Source: Nocardioides sp. JS614 (GTDB lineage Bacteria > Actinomycetota > Actinomycetes > Propionibacteriales > Nocardioidaceae). Taken from it: 64,000 nucleotides of DNA. Where the stretch lies: contig NC_008699.1 in assembly GCF_000015265.1 (NCBI RefSeq), positions 1,922,001 through 1,986,000 on the forward strand, given 5' to 3'. Each line of letters begins with the position of its first letter. Position 1 is the first letter of the stretch. A program made the translations under genes and the position numbers. Positions 49,585 through 58,882 of the stretch are shown piece after piece. The notes under the pieces were generated by a model, which was given only the letters and a program-made list of their open reading frames with translations, did not search any database and was not told the origin of the DNA.

Positions 49585-50309
49585 GCGCGGCCAAGGTCGC
49601 GGTGGTCACCGGGGGCTCCCGCGGCATCGGACGGGCCGTCGTGGTGGAGGCCGCGAGGCGCGGGTACGACGTGGTGTTCAGCCACCGCGGCCGCGCCGAC
49701 GACGCAGCGGAAACGATGGCCGCGACGGCGGACTCGGGACGCACGGTGCGCGGTGTGCTCGGCTCGATGGAGGACCCGGCCGACCTGACCCGTCTGGTCG
49801 ACGCGGCCCGCGAGGTCGGGGAGGTGCACCTCCTGGTCACCTGCGCGGGCTTCCTCGCCGACACCCGGCTGGCCGAGGTGACCGACGAGCACTGGTGGGC
49901 CTCGCTCGACGTGCACGTCACCGCGCCGATGCTGCTGGCCAAGGAGCTGGCCGCCGACCTGGCCCGGGTCCGCGGCGCGATCGTCAACGTCGCCTCCGAC
50001 GGGGGCGTCGCCGGCTCGGTCCACGGTGCGCCGTACGGGACCTCGAAGGCCGGCACCATCGGGCTCGGCCACTCCCTTGCCCGCGAGCTCGCCCCGCACG
50101 TGCGGGTCAACACCCTTGCGCCGGGGCCGATCGCCACCGACATGTGGGACGCGGTGCCCGAGGCGAGTCGTCGGGCCGTCGAGGATGCGACCCCGCTCGG
50201 TCGGGTAGGGACAGCCGAGGAGATCGCGCGGTGCGCGCTCGACCTCGCGTCGTGGACCTACGTGACCGGTCAGACCCTCGTCGTCAACGGCGGACGGGTC
50301 ATGAAGTGA
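49581..50309 (+). CDS. SDR family oxidoreductase (second of tandem pair)
   Basis: This 242-aa paralogue of the preceding gene has VTGGSRGIGRAVVVEAARRGYDVVF and the triad in NVASDGGVAGSVHGAPYGTSKAG. The NNAG motif is changed to TCAG. The two SDRs may act on stereoisomers or on successive alcohols. A 43-base gap with GAGGAG separates it from the next flavoprotein gene. Confidence 0.9.
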   Translation: MSAAKVAVVTGGSRGIGRAVVVEAARRGYDVVFSHRGRADDAAETMAATADSGRTVRGVLGSMEDPADLTRLVDAAREVGEVHLLVTCAGFLADTRLAEVTDEHWWASLDVHVTAPMLLAKELAADLARVRGAIVNVASDGGVAGSVHGAPYGTSKAGTIGLGHSLARELAPHVRVNTLAPGPIATDMWDAVPEASRRAVEDATPLGRVGTAEEIARCALDLASWTYVTGQTLVVNGGRVMK

Positions 50310-50352
50310 ACGTCTTTCTTCCACCAACCACCCACGAGGAGTCGTGAGACCC

Positions 50353-51489
50353 ATGTCAGAGAACAGTGTCGGGACCGTCATCATCGGCGGAGGAATCGGC
50401 GGCGTCGCGCTCGCCTACTACCTCGCCGAGCTCGGTGAGGCCGACATCACCGTCGTCGAGGGCCGCGAGCTCGCGAGCGGCTGCACCGGTGGTTCGCTCG
50501 GCGGGGTCCGGCAGCAGTTCAGCACGCCCAACGAGGTCGAGTTGGCGCTGCGGGGTCGCACGTTCTGGCAGACCTTCGAGGAGACCTTCGACTACCCGTG
50601 CGCCTACCACCAGGACGGCTACCTGATGCTGACCGGGCGTCAGGAGATCTTCGAAAAGCTCGGTGAGGCCGCCGAGGTGCAGCGCGCGGCGGGGGCTACG
50701 AACGTCGAGATGGTCGCGGCCGCGGACCTCACTGGCATCGTCCCCTGGCTCTCGCCCGAGGGGCTGGTCGGTGGCTGCTGGACGCCGGACGACGGTCGCG
50801 TGAATCCGACCGACGGCGTCTACGGCCTGGCCGCCGCTGCACGCAAGCTGGGGGTGAAGTTCCTCCAGCACACCCGGGTCGCCAAGATCGAGAAGGCCAA
50901 GGGCGGCTGGACACTGCACACGCCGACGCCGATCACCGCGCGTCGCGTGATCGTCGTCGCCGGGCTTGGCTCGCCGGACCTGATGCGGCCGTTCGGCCTG
51001 GATCTCCCGATCACGCCAATGATGGTGCACTACGCCTTCACGACCCCGGTGATCTCCGACCAGGCGCTGCCGATGACCATCGACCTCGACACCGGCTTCT
51101 GCGTCGAGCGCGAGCAGGACGCCGCGGTGCTCACGATCCTGGAGTCGTCGTACGCCGAGGGCTACGGCGTGGACGACATGCTCGCCGAGTTCGCCGAGGC
51201 CGCCGCCATCCGGGCCCCGATCTTCACCGAGGTGTCCATCCGCTCGACGATCAGTGCTTCCGCGGACGCGACCGGGGGCGACGGCCACCCGTTCATCGGC
51301 GAGGTCGAGCCGGGCCTGTGGACCATGACCGGGTTCGACGGCCACGGCACCATGCAGGGCCCGGCGATCGCCAAGTTCACCGCGAACCTGATCGCCGGCA
51401 TCCCGGACCCGGTGCTGGACCCGGCGATCTTCGACCCGCACCGCGGGCTGACCGAGACCCAGGAGTGGCTGCGGGCGGCCCGGAAGTGA
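50353..51489 (+). CDS. FAD-dependent oxidoreductase, DAO family
   Basis: This 378-aa second DAO-type flavoprotein has VIIGGGIGGVALAYYLAE near residues 9-26 and the sarcosine-oxidase-like segment GCTGGSLGGVRQQFSTPNEVEL. The C-terminus GLWTMTGFDGHGTMQGPAIAK completes FAD binding. GAGGAG favours ATG at 50353 over GTG at 50344. It resembles sarcosine or N-methyl amino acid oxidases more than the DAO at 39071 does, suggesting a secondary amine substrate (inference). Confidence 0.88.
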   Translation: MSENSVGTVIIGGGIGGVALAYYLAELGEADITVVEGRELASGCTGGSLGGVRQQFSTPNEVELALRGRTFWQTFEETFDYPCAYHQDGYLMLTGRQEIFEKLGEAAEVQRAAGATNVEMVAAADLTGIVPWLSPEGLVGGCWTPDDGRVNPTDGVYGLAAAARKLGVKFLQHTRVAKIEKAKGGWTLHTPTPITARRVIVVAGLGSPDLMRPFGLDLPITPMMVHYAFTTPVISDQALPMTIDLDTGFCVEREQDAAVLTILESSYAEGYGVDDMLAEFAEAAAIRAPIFTEVSIRSTISASADATGGDGHPFIGEVEPGLWTMTGFDGHGTMQGPAIAKFTANLIAGIPDPVLDPAIFDPHRGLTETQEWLRAARK

Positions 51490-52187
51490 GCACCCGGGAC
51501 AAGGTCGCGATCGTGACCGCGGGCAGCTCGGGCATCGGGGCGGGTATCGTCCGCGCGCTCGCCGACGACCACCGGGTGGTGGTGCTGGCTCGGTCCGAGG
51601 GGGTGGACCGGATCGCCGCCGAGGTCGACGGGATCGCCGTGCGCGGCTCGGTCACCGACCGCGCCGACCTGGCGCGAGCGGTCGACGCGGCCAAGGAGCT
51701 GGGCCGGATCGACACCGTCGTGATCAACACCGGACACCCGCCGAAGGGCGACTTGTTGGACCTCACCGACGACGACTGGGAGCTGGGGCTGGATTTGATC
51801 TTCCGCTCGGCGATCCACCTGGTCTCGTTGGTCACCCCGGTGTTCCTCGAGCAGCGCCGCGGCTCGGTCGTGGCGGTCACGTCGTACGCCAGCCAGGTGC
51901 CGGAGCTGGTGATGCCGGTGTCCAGCGTGCTGCGTGCAGCCCTGCAGAACTGGATCAAGCTCTACGCCACGAGGTACGGCGCCGACGGCATCCGCGCGAA
52001 CAGCGTGCTGCCCGGCTTCATCGCGACCCATCCGGTCGACCCGGACCGGCTCGCCTCGATCCCGGCCGGTCGGTACGCCGACCCGCTCGAGCTCGGCCGC
52101 GTCGTGGCCTTCCTGGCCTCCGATGCCGCGTCGTTCGTGAGCGGCCAGAACATCACCGTCGACGGCGGCATGGTCGCCGTCCCCTGA
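51486..52187 (+). CDS. SDR-fold protein lacking the usual Tyr-Lys pair
   Basis: This 233-aa protein has the cofactor motif VTAGSSGIGAGIV and the C-terminal NITVDGGM of classical SDRs. At the active site VTSYASQVPELVMPVSSVLR has Ser where the catalytic Tyr is expected (13 residues after the Ser) and Arg in place of Lys. A subgroup of SDRs with SNxxRA at this spot exists. It may use different chemistry or be non-redox. GTG overlaps the DAO stop. Confidence 0.82.
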   Translation: MSTRDKVAIVTAGSSGIGAGIVRALADDHRVVVLARSEGVDRIAAEVDGIAVRGSVTDRADLARAVDAAKELGRIDTVVINTGHPPKGDLLDLTDDDWELGLDLIFRSAIHLVSLVTPVFLEQRRGSVVAVTSYASQVPELVMPVSSVLRAALQNWIKLYATRYGADGIRANSVLPGFIATHPVDPDRLASIPAGRYADPLELGRVVAFLASDAASFVSGQNITVDGGMVAVP

Positions 52188-52215
52188 GCAGCAAGACCCA
52201 CCGGAAGGACCCGAC

Positions 52216-52569
52216 ATGAGCACGCTCCCTGTCCGCAACATGCCCTTCAACGAGGAGTACACCGGCAGCAACGGCCCGGTCGCGATCGACCGCCGCTCCA
52301 AGCCGACCAACCTCTCCGAGCTCTCCGCCGGCTTCGTCACGTTCACCGAGACCGGGGCCACCGAGCCGTGGACGCTGCCCTACGAGGAGGCGTTCTACGT
52401 CATCGAGGGCGAGCTGACCCTGGTGCTCGACGGTGAGCGGATCAGCGGTCGTGCCGGCGACGTGCTCACCCTGGAGGAGGGCGTCACCGTCGTGTACGAG
52501 GGCACCGCCGGAACGCGCGCCTTCTTCTCGCTCGTCCCCGCCGACTGGATGGAGCGGACCGCGCAGTGA
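52216..52569 (+). CDS. cupin-domain protein
   Basis: This 117-aa single-domain cupin contains EPWTLPYEEAFYVIEGELTL and then GDVLTLEEGVTVVYEG, like EutQ-type and sugar-acid cupins. Of the metal ligands, the Glu residues are visible but the usual HxH is replaced by YEE, so metal binding is uncertain. GGAAGGA precedes the ATG. The stop overlaps the FAD dehydrogenase start. Confidence 0.8.
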   Translation: MSTLPVRNMPFNEEYTGSNGPVAIDRRSKPTNLSELSAGFVTFTETGATEPWTLPYEEAFYVIEGELTLVLDGERISGRAGDVLTLEEGVTVVYEGTAGTRAFFSLVPADWMERTAQ

Positions 52570-54164
52570 CCGCGAGGACCGAGTTCGACGTCGTCGTCGT
52601 CGGCTCCGGCGCGGCCGGGCTCGTCGCCGCGCTGACGGCGGCGCACGCTGGCGCGTCGGTGCTGGTGCTCGAGGCGACCGACCGCTGGGGCGGCTCGACG
52701 GCCGTGTCCGGGGGACTGGTCTGGGCGCCGGACCACCACCACGCCGACGAGAAGGGTATGAGCGACTCGCGGGAGGAGGTGCTGACGCACCTGCGCGGCT
52801 GCGCCTACGCCCGCGACGACGCCCGTCTCGTCGCCTTCGTCGACGCCAGCCCGCAGGCGGTGCGCTTCGTCGAGGAGCACACCCCGCTCACCTTCCGGGC
52901 GATCGACTACCCCGACACGTTCTCGGAGCGTGCGGGCGGCAAGCTGCACCGGCACCTCGAGTCGCTGCCCCAGGACTCGAGTCCGCTCGGCCGCTGGCAG
53001 GACCTCTTCTGGACCCAGGACGAGCCGCATACGCTGATGAGCGAGATCCTGCCGATCGGCGCCCACGTCTACGGCCTGCCGCTCGACCTGCCCAGCGTCA
53101 CCGAGCGGCGTGAGCGCGGCCTCGTCACCGGCGGTACGGCGCTGGTCACCGGCCTCCTGCACGGGGTCGACGCCGCAGGTGTCATCCGGCGGAAGAACGC
53201 CCGTGTTGATGCCTTGGTGGTCGAGAACGGTCGGGTCCGGGGAGTCCGCACCGGGGTCGAGGTGATCGGCGCCCGCCGCGGCGTCGTGCTCGCCTCGGGT
53301 GGGTTCGAGTGGAACGACGACCTCAAGGGGCGCCACCTGGCGGTGCCGATCACCCACCCGGTCACCCCGCCGGTGCAGCACGGTGACGCCTTCCGGCTCG
53401 CCGGGACGGTCGGTGCGGCGTTCGCACACACCAGCGAGAACTGGGCGTGGCCCGCGGTCGAGGTGCCCACCGACACCTGGCCGGACGGGACGCCCCGGCA
53501 CCACCTCTCCTTCAGCGAGCGTTACATGCCGCATTGCCTGTGGGTGAACGGCGCTGGCCGGCGCTTCGTCAACGAGTCCAGCCACAACGCAGCGCTGTCG
53601 CTGGGAGAGGTGGACACCACCTCGCACACCCCGCGCAATCTGCCCGCGTGGTCGGTGATGGATGCACAGTTCCGCGCCCGCTACCAGGTGGCCGGAGTGC
53701 TGCCGGGCGAGGCGGCCACGGGCTGGATCGTCGAGGCCCCTACGGTGGCCGACCTCGCGGAGCGGATCGGCGTCGACCCGACCGCGCTGGCCGAGACCAT
53801 CGACCGGTTCAACACCCACGCGAAGGCGGGCTCCGACCCCGACTTCGGCCGGGGACGGAGCGCCTACGAACGGGCCATGGGCGACCCGACCGCGGAGTTC
53901 CCGAACATCGGCACGGTCGAGGTCGGCCCGTTCACCGCGGTCGCGATCCGGCCGAGCACCGTCGGTACCAAGGGCGGGGTCCTCACCAACGCGAACGCCG
54001 AGGCCCTCGACCACGACGGTGACCCGGTCCCGGGTCTGTACGCCGCCGGCAACGCGATGGCCGCGGTCTTCGGACCGGGCATCTCCGGCGGCGGCATGAC
54101 GATCGGCAACGCGGTCGCCTGGGGCTGGCTGGCCGGGACGAACGCGGCTCGGTCGCGCTCATGA
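52566..54164 (+). CDS. FAD-dependent dehydrogenase, fumarate reductase/3-ketosteroid-1-dehydrogenase superfamily
   Basis: This 532-aa flavoprotein has VVVGSGAAGLVAAL (10-23), GGSTAVSGGLVWAP and the C-terminal YAAGNAMAAVFGPGISGGG. The family desaturates carbon-carbon bonds next to carbonyls (KstD) or reduces enoates. The exact substrate is not evident; a ring ketone is one possibility given the neighbouring SDR and OYE genes. GTG overlaps the cupin stop. Confidence 0.85.
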   Translation: MTARTEFDVVVVGSGAAGLVAALTAAHAGASVLVLEATDRWGGSTAVSGGLVWAPDHHHADEKGMSDSREEVLTHLRGCAYARDDARLVAFVDASPQAVRFVEEHTPLTFRAIDYPDTFSERAGGKLHRHLESLPQDSSPLGRWQDLFWTQDEPHTLMSEILPIGAHVYGLPLDLPSVTERRERGLVTGGTALVTGLLHGVDAAGVIRRKNARVDALVVENGRVRGVRTGVEVIGARRGVVLASGGFEWNDDLKGRHLAVPITHPVTPPVQHGDAFRLAGTVGAAFAHTSENWAWPAVEVPTDTWPDGTPRHHLSFSERYMPHCLWVNGAGRRFVNESSHNAALSLGEVDTTSHTPRNLPAWSVMDAQFRARYQVAGVLPGEAATGWIVEAPTVADLAERIGVDPTALAETIDRFNTHAKAGSDPDFGRGRSAYERAMGDPTAEFPNIGTVEVGPFTAVAIRPSTVGTKGGVLTNANAEALDHDGDPVPGLYAAGNAMAAVFGPGISGGGMTIGNAVAWGWLAGTNAARSRS

Positions 54165-54997
54165 GCGCGCCGATCCTGGTGCTCGGGGCCACCGGCAAGA
54201 CCGGAGCGCCGGTGGTCGCCGAGCTCGCCCGCCGCGGGGCTGCCCACCGAGCCGCGAAGCGGCGACCGTTGGGTGAGCACGACGTCCTCTTCGACTGGGA
54301 CGACCCGGAGACCTGGGCCGCGGCGGCCGCCGAGGTCGAGACCGTCTACCTGGTCAAGCCGCCGCTCGGCCCTGTCGTCCCGGTGACCGAGTTCTTCCAG
54401 CGCGCCCCCTGGGTGAGCCGGGTGGTGCTCCTCTCCGAGCTGGGTCGGGAGACCAAACCGGCGACCGACCCGGAGCGCGCGGTCGAGCTCGTCGTGTCGG
54501 CCGAGGGGCGGCGGGCCACGATCCTGCGGCCGAACTGGTTCTTCGACAACTTCGGTCCCCACGGTGGGTGGGGCCCGGCGATCAGGGACAGCGACACCAT
54601 CCGGATCCCGTCGGGCGACGCACCGCTCGCCTGGATCGACGTGCGCGACGTGGCCGAGGTCGCCGTACGTGCCCTCCTTGGAGAGGACCTCGGGGAGGTC
54701 GACCTCAGCGGGCCGGAACCGCTGACCGTGGCCGAGCTCGCCGCCGCGATCGGTGAGGCCGCCGGTCGCGAGGTCACCCACGACGACCCAACGCTCTCGG
54801 CGTACCGGGAGGAGCTCGAGGTGGCCGGCACCGATCCGCGGCGGGTCGAGTACCTCATGGACCTGGTGACCGACGCCGCCCGGCGCCAGTTCGCGCGCAC
54901 CACCCCGGACCTGGACGCCCTCCTCGGTCACCCACCGCGACAGCTCGGCGAGTACGTCACCGAGCACGCCGCCTACTGGAGAGAGAACGCTGCATGA
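54161..54997 (+). CDS. NmrA-like NAD(P)-binding protein
   Basis: This 278-aa atypical SDR has ILVLGATGKTGAPVV at the N-terminus and ATILRPNWFFDNFG in the middle, as in the NmrA/HSCARG and TMR families. Members act as reductases or redox sensors. Its ATG overlaps the dehydrogenase stop and its stop overlaps the acyl-CoA dehydrogenase ATG. Confidence 0.82.
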   Translation: MSAPILVLGATGKTGAPVVAELARRGAAHRAAKRRPLGEHDVLFDWDDPETWAAAAAEVETVYLVKPPLGPVVPVTEFFQRAPWVSRVVLLSELGRETKPATDPERAVELVVSAEGRRATILRPNWFFDNFGPHGGWGPAIRDSDTIRIPSGDAPLAWIDVRDVAEVAVRALLGEDLGEVDLSGPEPLTVAELAAAIGEAAGREVTHDDPTLSAYREELEVAGTDPRRVEYLMDLVTDAARRQFARTTPDLDALLGHPPRQLGEYVTEHAAYWRENAA

Positions 54998-56820
54998 GCG
55001 TCCTGCAGGACAAGCTGCTGCCCACTCTGGACTACCTGCTGCACGAGTGGCTGGACCTGGGCGAGTTGCTCGAGCGACCCCGCTTCGCCGACCACGACCG
55101 GGGCGGCATCGACGACCTCCTCCGGGCGGCGGCCGACATCGCCGCCGAGAAGTACGAGCCGGCCAACCGGATCATCGACGACCACGAGCCCGTCTTCGAC
55201 GACGGCCGGGTCGTGCTGCCGAAGGAGACCGCCGAGGCGTGGAACGCCTTCGTCGAGTTCGGCTTCCTGCAGGCCACGCACGACGTCGAGCACGGCGGCA
55301 TGCAGCTGCCGCGGACCGCGGACTTCGCCGCCAAGGTGATCTTCGGTGCCGCCTCGATCGGGATCAGCCCGGCCGTCCTCACCGAGGCGAACGCGGCGCT
55401 GCTGCTCACGTACGGCAACCGGCTCCAGCGCGAGCTGTTCGCCGCCCGGGAGCTCACCGGGCGGTGGACGGGGACCATGTGCCTGTCCGAGTCCCAGGCC
55501 GGTTCCTCGCTCTCGGACATCACCACGCGCGCGGTCCCGGAGCCGGACGGCGCCGACGACCCGCTCGGACCGCGCTACCGGCTGACCGGAAACAAGATGT
55601 GGATCAGCGCCGGTGAGCACGACCTGGCCGAGAACATCGTGCACCTGGTGCTTGCGAAGACCCCTGGGCCGGACGGTGCCATCGACCCGAGCACTAAGGG
55701 CATCTCGCTGTTCGTGGTCCCGAAGTTCCTGGTGGACACGGCCGGTGCCCTGCTCGAGCGCAACGACGTCGTGCTCGTCGGGCTCAACCACAAGCTGGGC
55801 TACCGCGGCACGCCCAACACCGCCCTCGCCTTCGGTGATGGCACCTGGGAACCGCAGGGCGGGAAGGGCGCGGTCGGCTACCTGGTAGGCGAACCCGGGC
55901 AGGGCCTGAGGCAGATGTTCCACATGATGAACGCCGCCCGGATCGAGATCGGCCTCGGTGCGGCAGCGCTCGGGTTCGCCGGCTACGCGGCCTCACTGGA
56001 CTACGCGAAGAGCCGTCGGCAGGGTCGGCCGCTCACCCGGTCCGGCAAGGATGCGACGCAGCCGCAGGTGCCGCTGGTCGAGCACGCGGACGTGAAGCGG
56101 ATGCTGCTAGCGCAGAAGGCGTACGCCGAGGGCGGCATCGCCCTGGGCCTGTACGCCGCCCGCCTCCTCGACGAGCAGGCCACCGGCACGCCGGAGCAGG
56201 TCGCGGAGGCCGGCCGGCTCCTGGAGATCCTCACGCCGGTGGTGAAGAGCTGGCCCAGCGAGTGGTGCCTGGAGGCGAACAGCCTGGCGATCCAGGTGCT
56301 CGGCGGCTCCGGCTACACCCGGGACTTCCCGGTCGAGCAGTACTGGCGCGACAACCGGCTCAACATGATCCACGAGGGCACCCACGGCATCCAGGCCCTC
56401 GACCTGCTCGGGCGGAAGATCCGGCTCGAGGGAGGCGCCTACCTGGCGGCCCAGGGGGAGCGGGTGGCCGCGACCGTGACGAAGGCGCACACCGCCGGGT
56501 TCGAGGCGGAGTCGGTCGCGCTCGCGCACGCTTGGCGCCGCGTCGTCGACGTCGCCGCGGAGGCCTGGTCGACCGGGGACCCCGAGGACGCGCTGGCCAA
56601 CGCGACGCCGTACCTCCAGGGGTTCGGGCACGTCGTGCTGGCCTGGGTGTGGCTCGACGTCGCGGCGGCGGCGGCGAGCTGCAGCCACCCGGAGGCAGCC
56701 GGGAAGGTCGCCGCGATGCGGTACTTCTACGGCTACGAGCTGCCCAAGGTGGGGGCCTGGTTCGACGTCGCCGCGCGGCGCGATCCTCTCTGCCGGGACC
56801 TTGATCCTGCCCTGCTCTGA
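54994..56820 (+). CDS. acyl-CoA dehydrogenase, long (FadE5/DmdC-like) type
   Basis: This 608-aa member of the long acyl-CoA dehydrogenases with an extra C-terminal domain has MCLSESQAGSSLSDI, MWISAGEHDLAENIVHLVLAK and the catalytic Glu461 in MIHEGTHGIQALDLLGRK. Length and motifs match FadE5 and DmdC-type enzymes. It should form a 2-enoyl-CoA and pass electrons to ETF. ATG overlaps the NmrA-like stop and the stop overlaps the exporter start (TGATG). Confidence 0.92.
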   Translation: MSVLQDKLLPTLDYLLHEWLDLGELLERPRFADHDRGGIDDLLRAAADIAAEKYEPANRIIDDHEPVFDDGRVVLPKETAEAWNAFVEFGFLQATHDVEHGGMQLPRTADFAAKVIFGAASIGISPAVLTEANAALLLTYGNRLQRELFAARELTGRWTGTMCLSESQAGSSLSDITTRAVPEPDGADDPLGPRYRLTGNKMWISAGEHDLAENIVHLVLAKTPGPDGAIDPSTKGISLFVVPKFLVDTAGALLERNDVVLVGLNHKLGYRGTPNTALAFGDGTWEPQGGKGAVGYLVGEPGQGLRQMFHMMNAARIEIGLGAAALGFAGYAASLDYAKSRRQGRPLTRSGKDATQPQVPLVEHADVKRMLLAQKAYAEGGIALGLYAARLLDEQATGTPEQVAEAGRLLEILTPVVKSWPSEWCLEANSLAIQVLGGSGYTRDFPVEQYWRDNRLNMIHEGTHGIQALDLLGRKIRLEGGAYLAAQGERVAATVTKAHTAGFEAESVALAHAWRRVVDVAAEAWSTGDPEDALANATPYLQGFGHVVLAWVWLDVAAAAASCSHPEAAGKVAAMRYFYGYELPKVGAWFDVAARRDPLCRDLDPALL

Positions 56821-57740
56821 TGGCCGGACTCACCCAGGGGCGCGCGCTGGTGATGGCGGTCGGGTCCGCGGTGGGGTCCAGCAGCAGCGGGCCGCTCGCC
56901 AAGGCGCTGCTGGACGGCGGCTGGAGCCCGGTCGGGGTCGCGGTGGCGAGGTCGGCGCTCTCCGCCCTGCTCCTCGTCGTTCCGGCGGTGCTGGTCCTGC
57001 GCGGCCGTGCAGACCTGCTGCGACAAGCCCGCGTCGGGATCGTCGTCCTCGGTGTGTTCGGGATCGCCGGCACCGTCGTCTGCTACTTCAACGCGGTGGC
57101 CCGGATGCCGGTGGGAGTCGCCCTGATGGTGCAGTACGCCTCGCCGCTGCTGGTTCTCGCGTTCACGTCCTGGCGGCACCGGCGGGTCCCGGCTCGGGCC
57201 ACCCTGGTGGGTGCCGCGGTCGCGATGGCCGGGCTCGTGCTGGTCGTGGGTCTGGTTGGTGACGCGCGACCGAGTATCGCCGGCGTGCTGTGGGCCTGCG
57301 GCGGCGCCGCGTGCCTGGCGACGTACTTCACCGCGTCCGACCAGCTCTCGGACCTGCCCCCGGCCGGCCTGGCCTGCGTCAGTCTCGGCATCGCGGCGCT
57401 GAGTGCCGGCGCGCTCGCGGTCGTCGGGCTGATGCCGATGACGTGGGTGGCCCGCGACGTCGACGTCGCCGGCCACGCCACCAGCTGGCTGCTGCCGCTC
57501 GTGTTGCTGGTGCTCGTCGCGACCGTGTTCGCCTACACCATGAGCATGGCCTCGGTCGGCGTCCTCGGTGCCCGGCTGGCCTCGTTCGTGTCCCTGTCCG
57601 AGCTGCTGGCCGCGGTGCTGATCGCGTGGGCGGTGCTCGGGGAGGTGCCGCGGCCGGTCCAGCTCGTGGGCGGGCTGCTGATCGGGATCGGCGTGCTGCT
57701 GGTCCGCAACGAGTCGGTGGCCGCCATACCGGTGCAGTGA
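56820..57740 (+). CDS. EamA/DMT-family transporter
   Basis: This 306-aa membrane protein has about ten spans in two repeats of five, the EamA pattern, with PVGVALMVQYASPLLVLAF in the first half and SELLAAVLIAWAVLGEVP in the second. It may export a pathway intermediate. It is the last gene of the coupled run that begins at 39071. Confidence 0.88.
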   Translation: MAGLTQGRALVMAVGSAVGSSSSGPLAKALLDGGWSPVGVAVARSALSALLLVVPAVLVLRGRADLLRQARVGIVVLGVFGIAGTVVCYFNAVARMPVGVALMVQYASPLLVLAFTSWRHRRVPARATLVGAAVAMAGLVLVVGLVGDARPSIAGVLWACGGAACLATYFTASDQLSDLPPAGLACVSLGIAALSAGALAVVGLMPMTWVARDVDVAGHATSWLLPLVLLVLVATVFAYTMSMASVGVLGARLASFVSLSELLAAVLIAWAVLGEVPRPVQLVGGLLIGIGVLLVRNESVAAIPVQ

Positions 57741-57773
57741 GGCCTCCGGGCGTCGAGGCCGGGACGGCGTCTC

Positions 57774-57823
57774 TTGACCCGCGGCCCCGGCTGCTCCATA
57801 GTTCTGACTAAGCGCTTGCTTAG
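57774..57823 (+). promoter_or_regulatory. promoter with operator site 4
   Basis: TTGACC (57774-57779) and CATAGT (57797-57802) are 17 bases apart. The perfect dyad CTAAGC-GCTT-GCTTAG (57808-57823) covers the expected transcription start and touches the ribosome binding site AGGAGG. Confidence 0.8.
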
Positions 57824-57831
57824 GAGGATGC

Positions 57832-58815
57832 GTGCTACAGACCCGGTTCACCGAGGAGTTCGGCATCGAGCACCCGATCGTCTGCGGTGGCATGACCGGG
57901 GTGGGCACGGCCGAGCTGGTCGCCGCGGTGGCGAACGCCGGGGCCTTGGGCTTCCTGGCCGCGCTGACCCAGCCGACGCCTGCGGACCTCGACGTGGAGA
58001 TCCGCCGGACCCGGGCTCTCACCGACCGGCCCTTCGGTGTGAACCTGACCCTGCTGCCGACCATCGAGCCGGTCCCATACGACGCGTACCGCCAGGTGAT
58101 CATCGACAACCGGATCACCGTCGTGGAGACCGCGGGGTCGAGCCCGGCGCCGCACATGGAGGCCTTCAAGGCCGCCGGCATCAAGGTCGTGCACAAGGCG
58201 GTGGCGGTCCGGCACGCGCTCTCGGCCGAGCGGCTGGGTGTGGACGCCCTGTCGGTCGACGGGTTCGAGTGCGCGGGCCACCCCGGCGAGGACGACGTGC
58301 CCGGCCTCGTGCTCATCCCGGCGGTCGCGGCGAAGACCGGCCTTCCCCTCATCGCTTCCGGCGGGTTCGCCACCGGAGGTGGCCTCGTCGCGGCGCTGGC
58401 GCTCGGCGCGAGCGCCATCAACATGGGCACCCGCTTCGTGGCGACGGTCGAGGCCCAGGTCCACGACAACGTGAAGCAGCAGATCGTGCGCAACACCGAG
58501 CGCGACACGAACCTCGTGTTCCGGAAGTTCCGCAACACCGCCCGGGTGGCCAAGAACGCCTACTCCGACGAGATCCGAGAGATCGAGGCGCGACCGGGGT
58601 CCACGTTCGAGGACATCGCGCACCTCGCGTCCGGCGCCCGGGGTCGCGAGTCGGTCCTCGGCAAGGGCCTCATGGACGACGGCCTGTGGTGGACCGGCCA
58701 GGCGCAGGGGCTGATCACCGAGGTGCTCACGTGCCAGCAGGTCGTCGACGACGTCGTCGGCGAGGCGCGCGAGCTGATCGGCAGCAGGTTGCCGCACACC
58801 CTCGCCGCCCGGTGA
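57832..58815 (+). CDS. nitronate monooxygenase (2-nitropropane dioxygenase family)
   Basis: This 327-aa FMN protein has HPIVCGGMTGVG at the N-terminus, the active-site GFECAGHPG in the middle and IASGGFATGGG near the C-terminus. Family members oxidise nitronates or, in related forms, act as enoyl reductases. The GTG has AGGAGG 4 bases upstream. The operator over its promoter places it in the regulon. Confidence 0.88.
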   Translation: MLQTRFTEEFGIEHPIVCGGMTGVGTAELVAAVANAGALGFLAALTQPTPADLDVEIRRTRALTDRPFGVNLTLLPTIEPVPYDAYRQVIIDNRITVVETAGSSPAPHMEAFKAAGIKVVHKAVAVRHALSAERLGVDALSVDGFECAGHPGEDDVPGLVLIPAVAAKTGLPLIASGGFATGGGLVAALALGASAINMGTRFVATVEAQVHDNVKQQIVRNTERDTNLVFRKFRNTARVAKNAYSDEIREIEARPGSTFEDIAHLASGARGRESVLGKGLMDDGLWWTGQAQGLITEVLTCQQVVDDVVGEARELIGSRLPHTLAAR

Positions 58816-58882
58816 CCGACCCGGGTCGCGCCCGGAGCGCCCGCACCGCATCCCCTTCCCCTCCTCAGAGAGTGAGCACCTC

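Noticed and set aside
53301..53310. GGGTTCGAGT matching the tRNA-Ala T arm, as possible right attachment site (another at 58261-58270)
   Set aside because: Only 10 bases match and both lie inside intact coding sequence; no extended tRNA 3' end copy follows.
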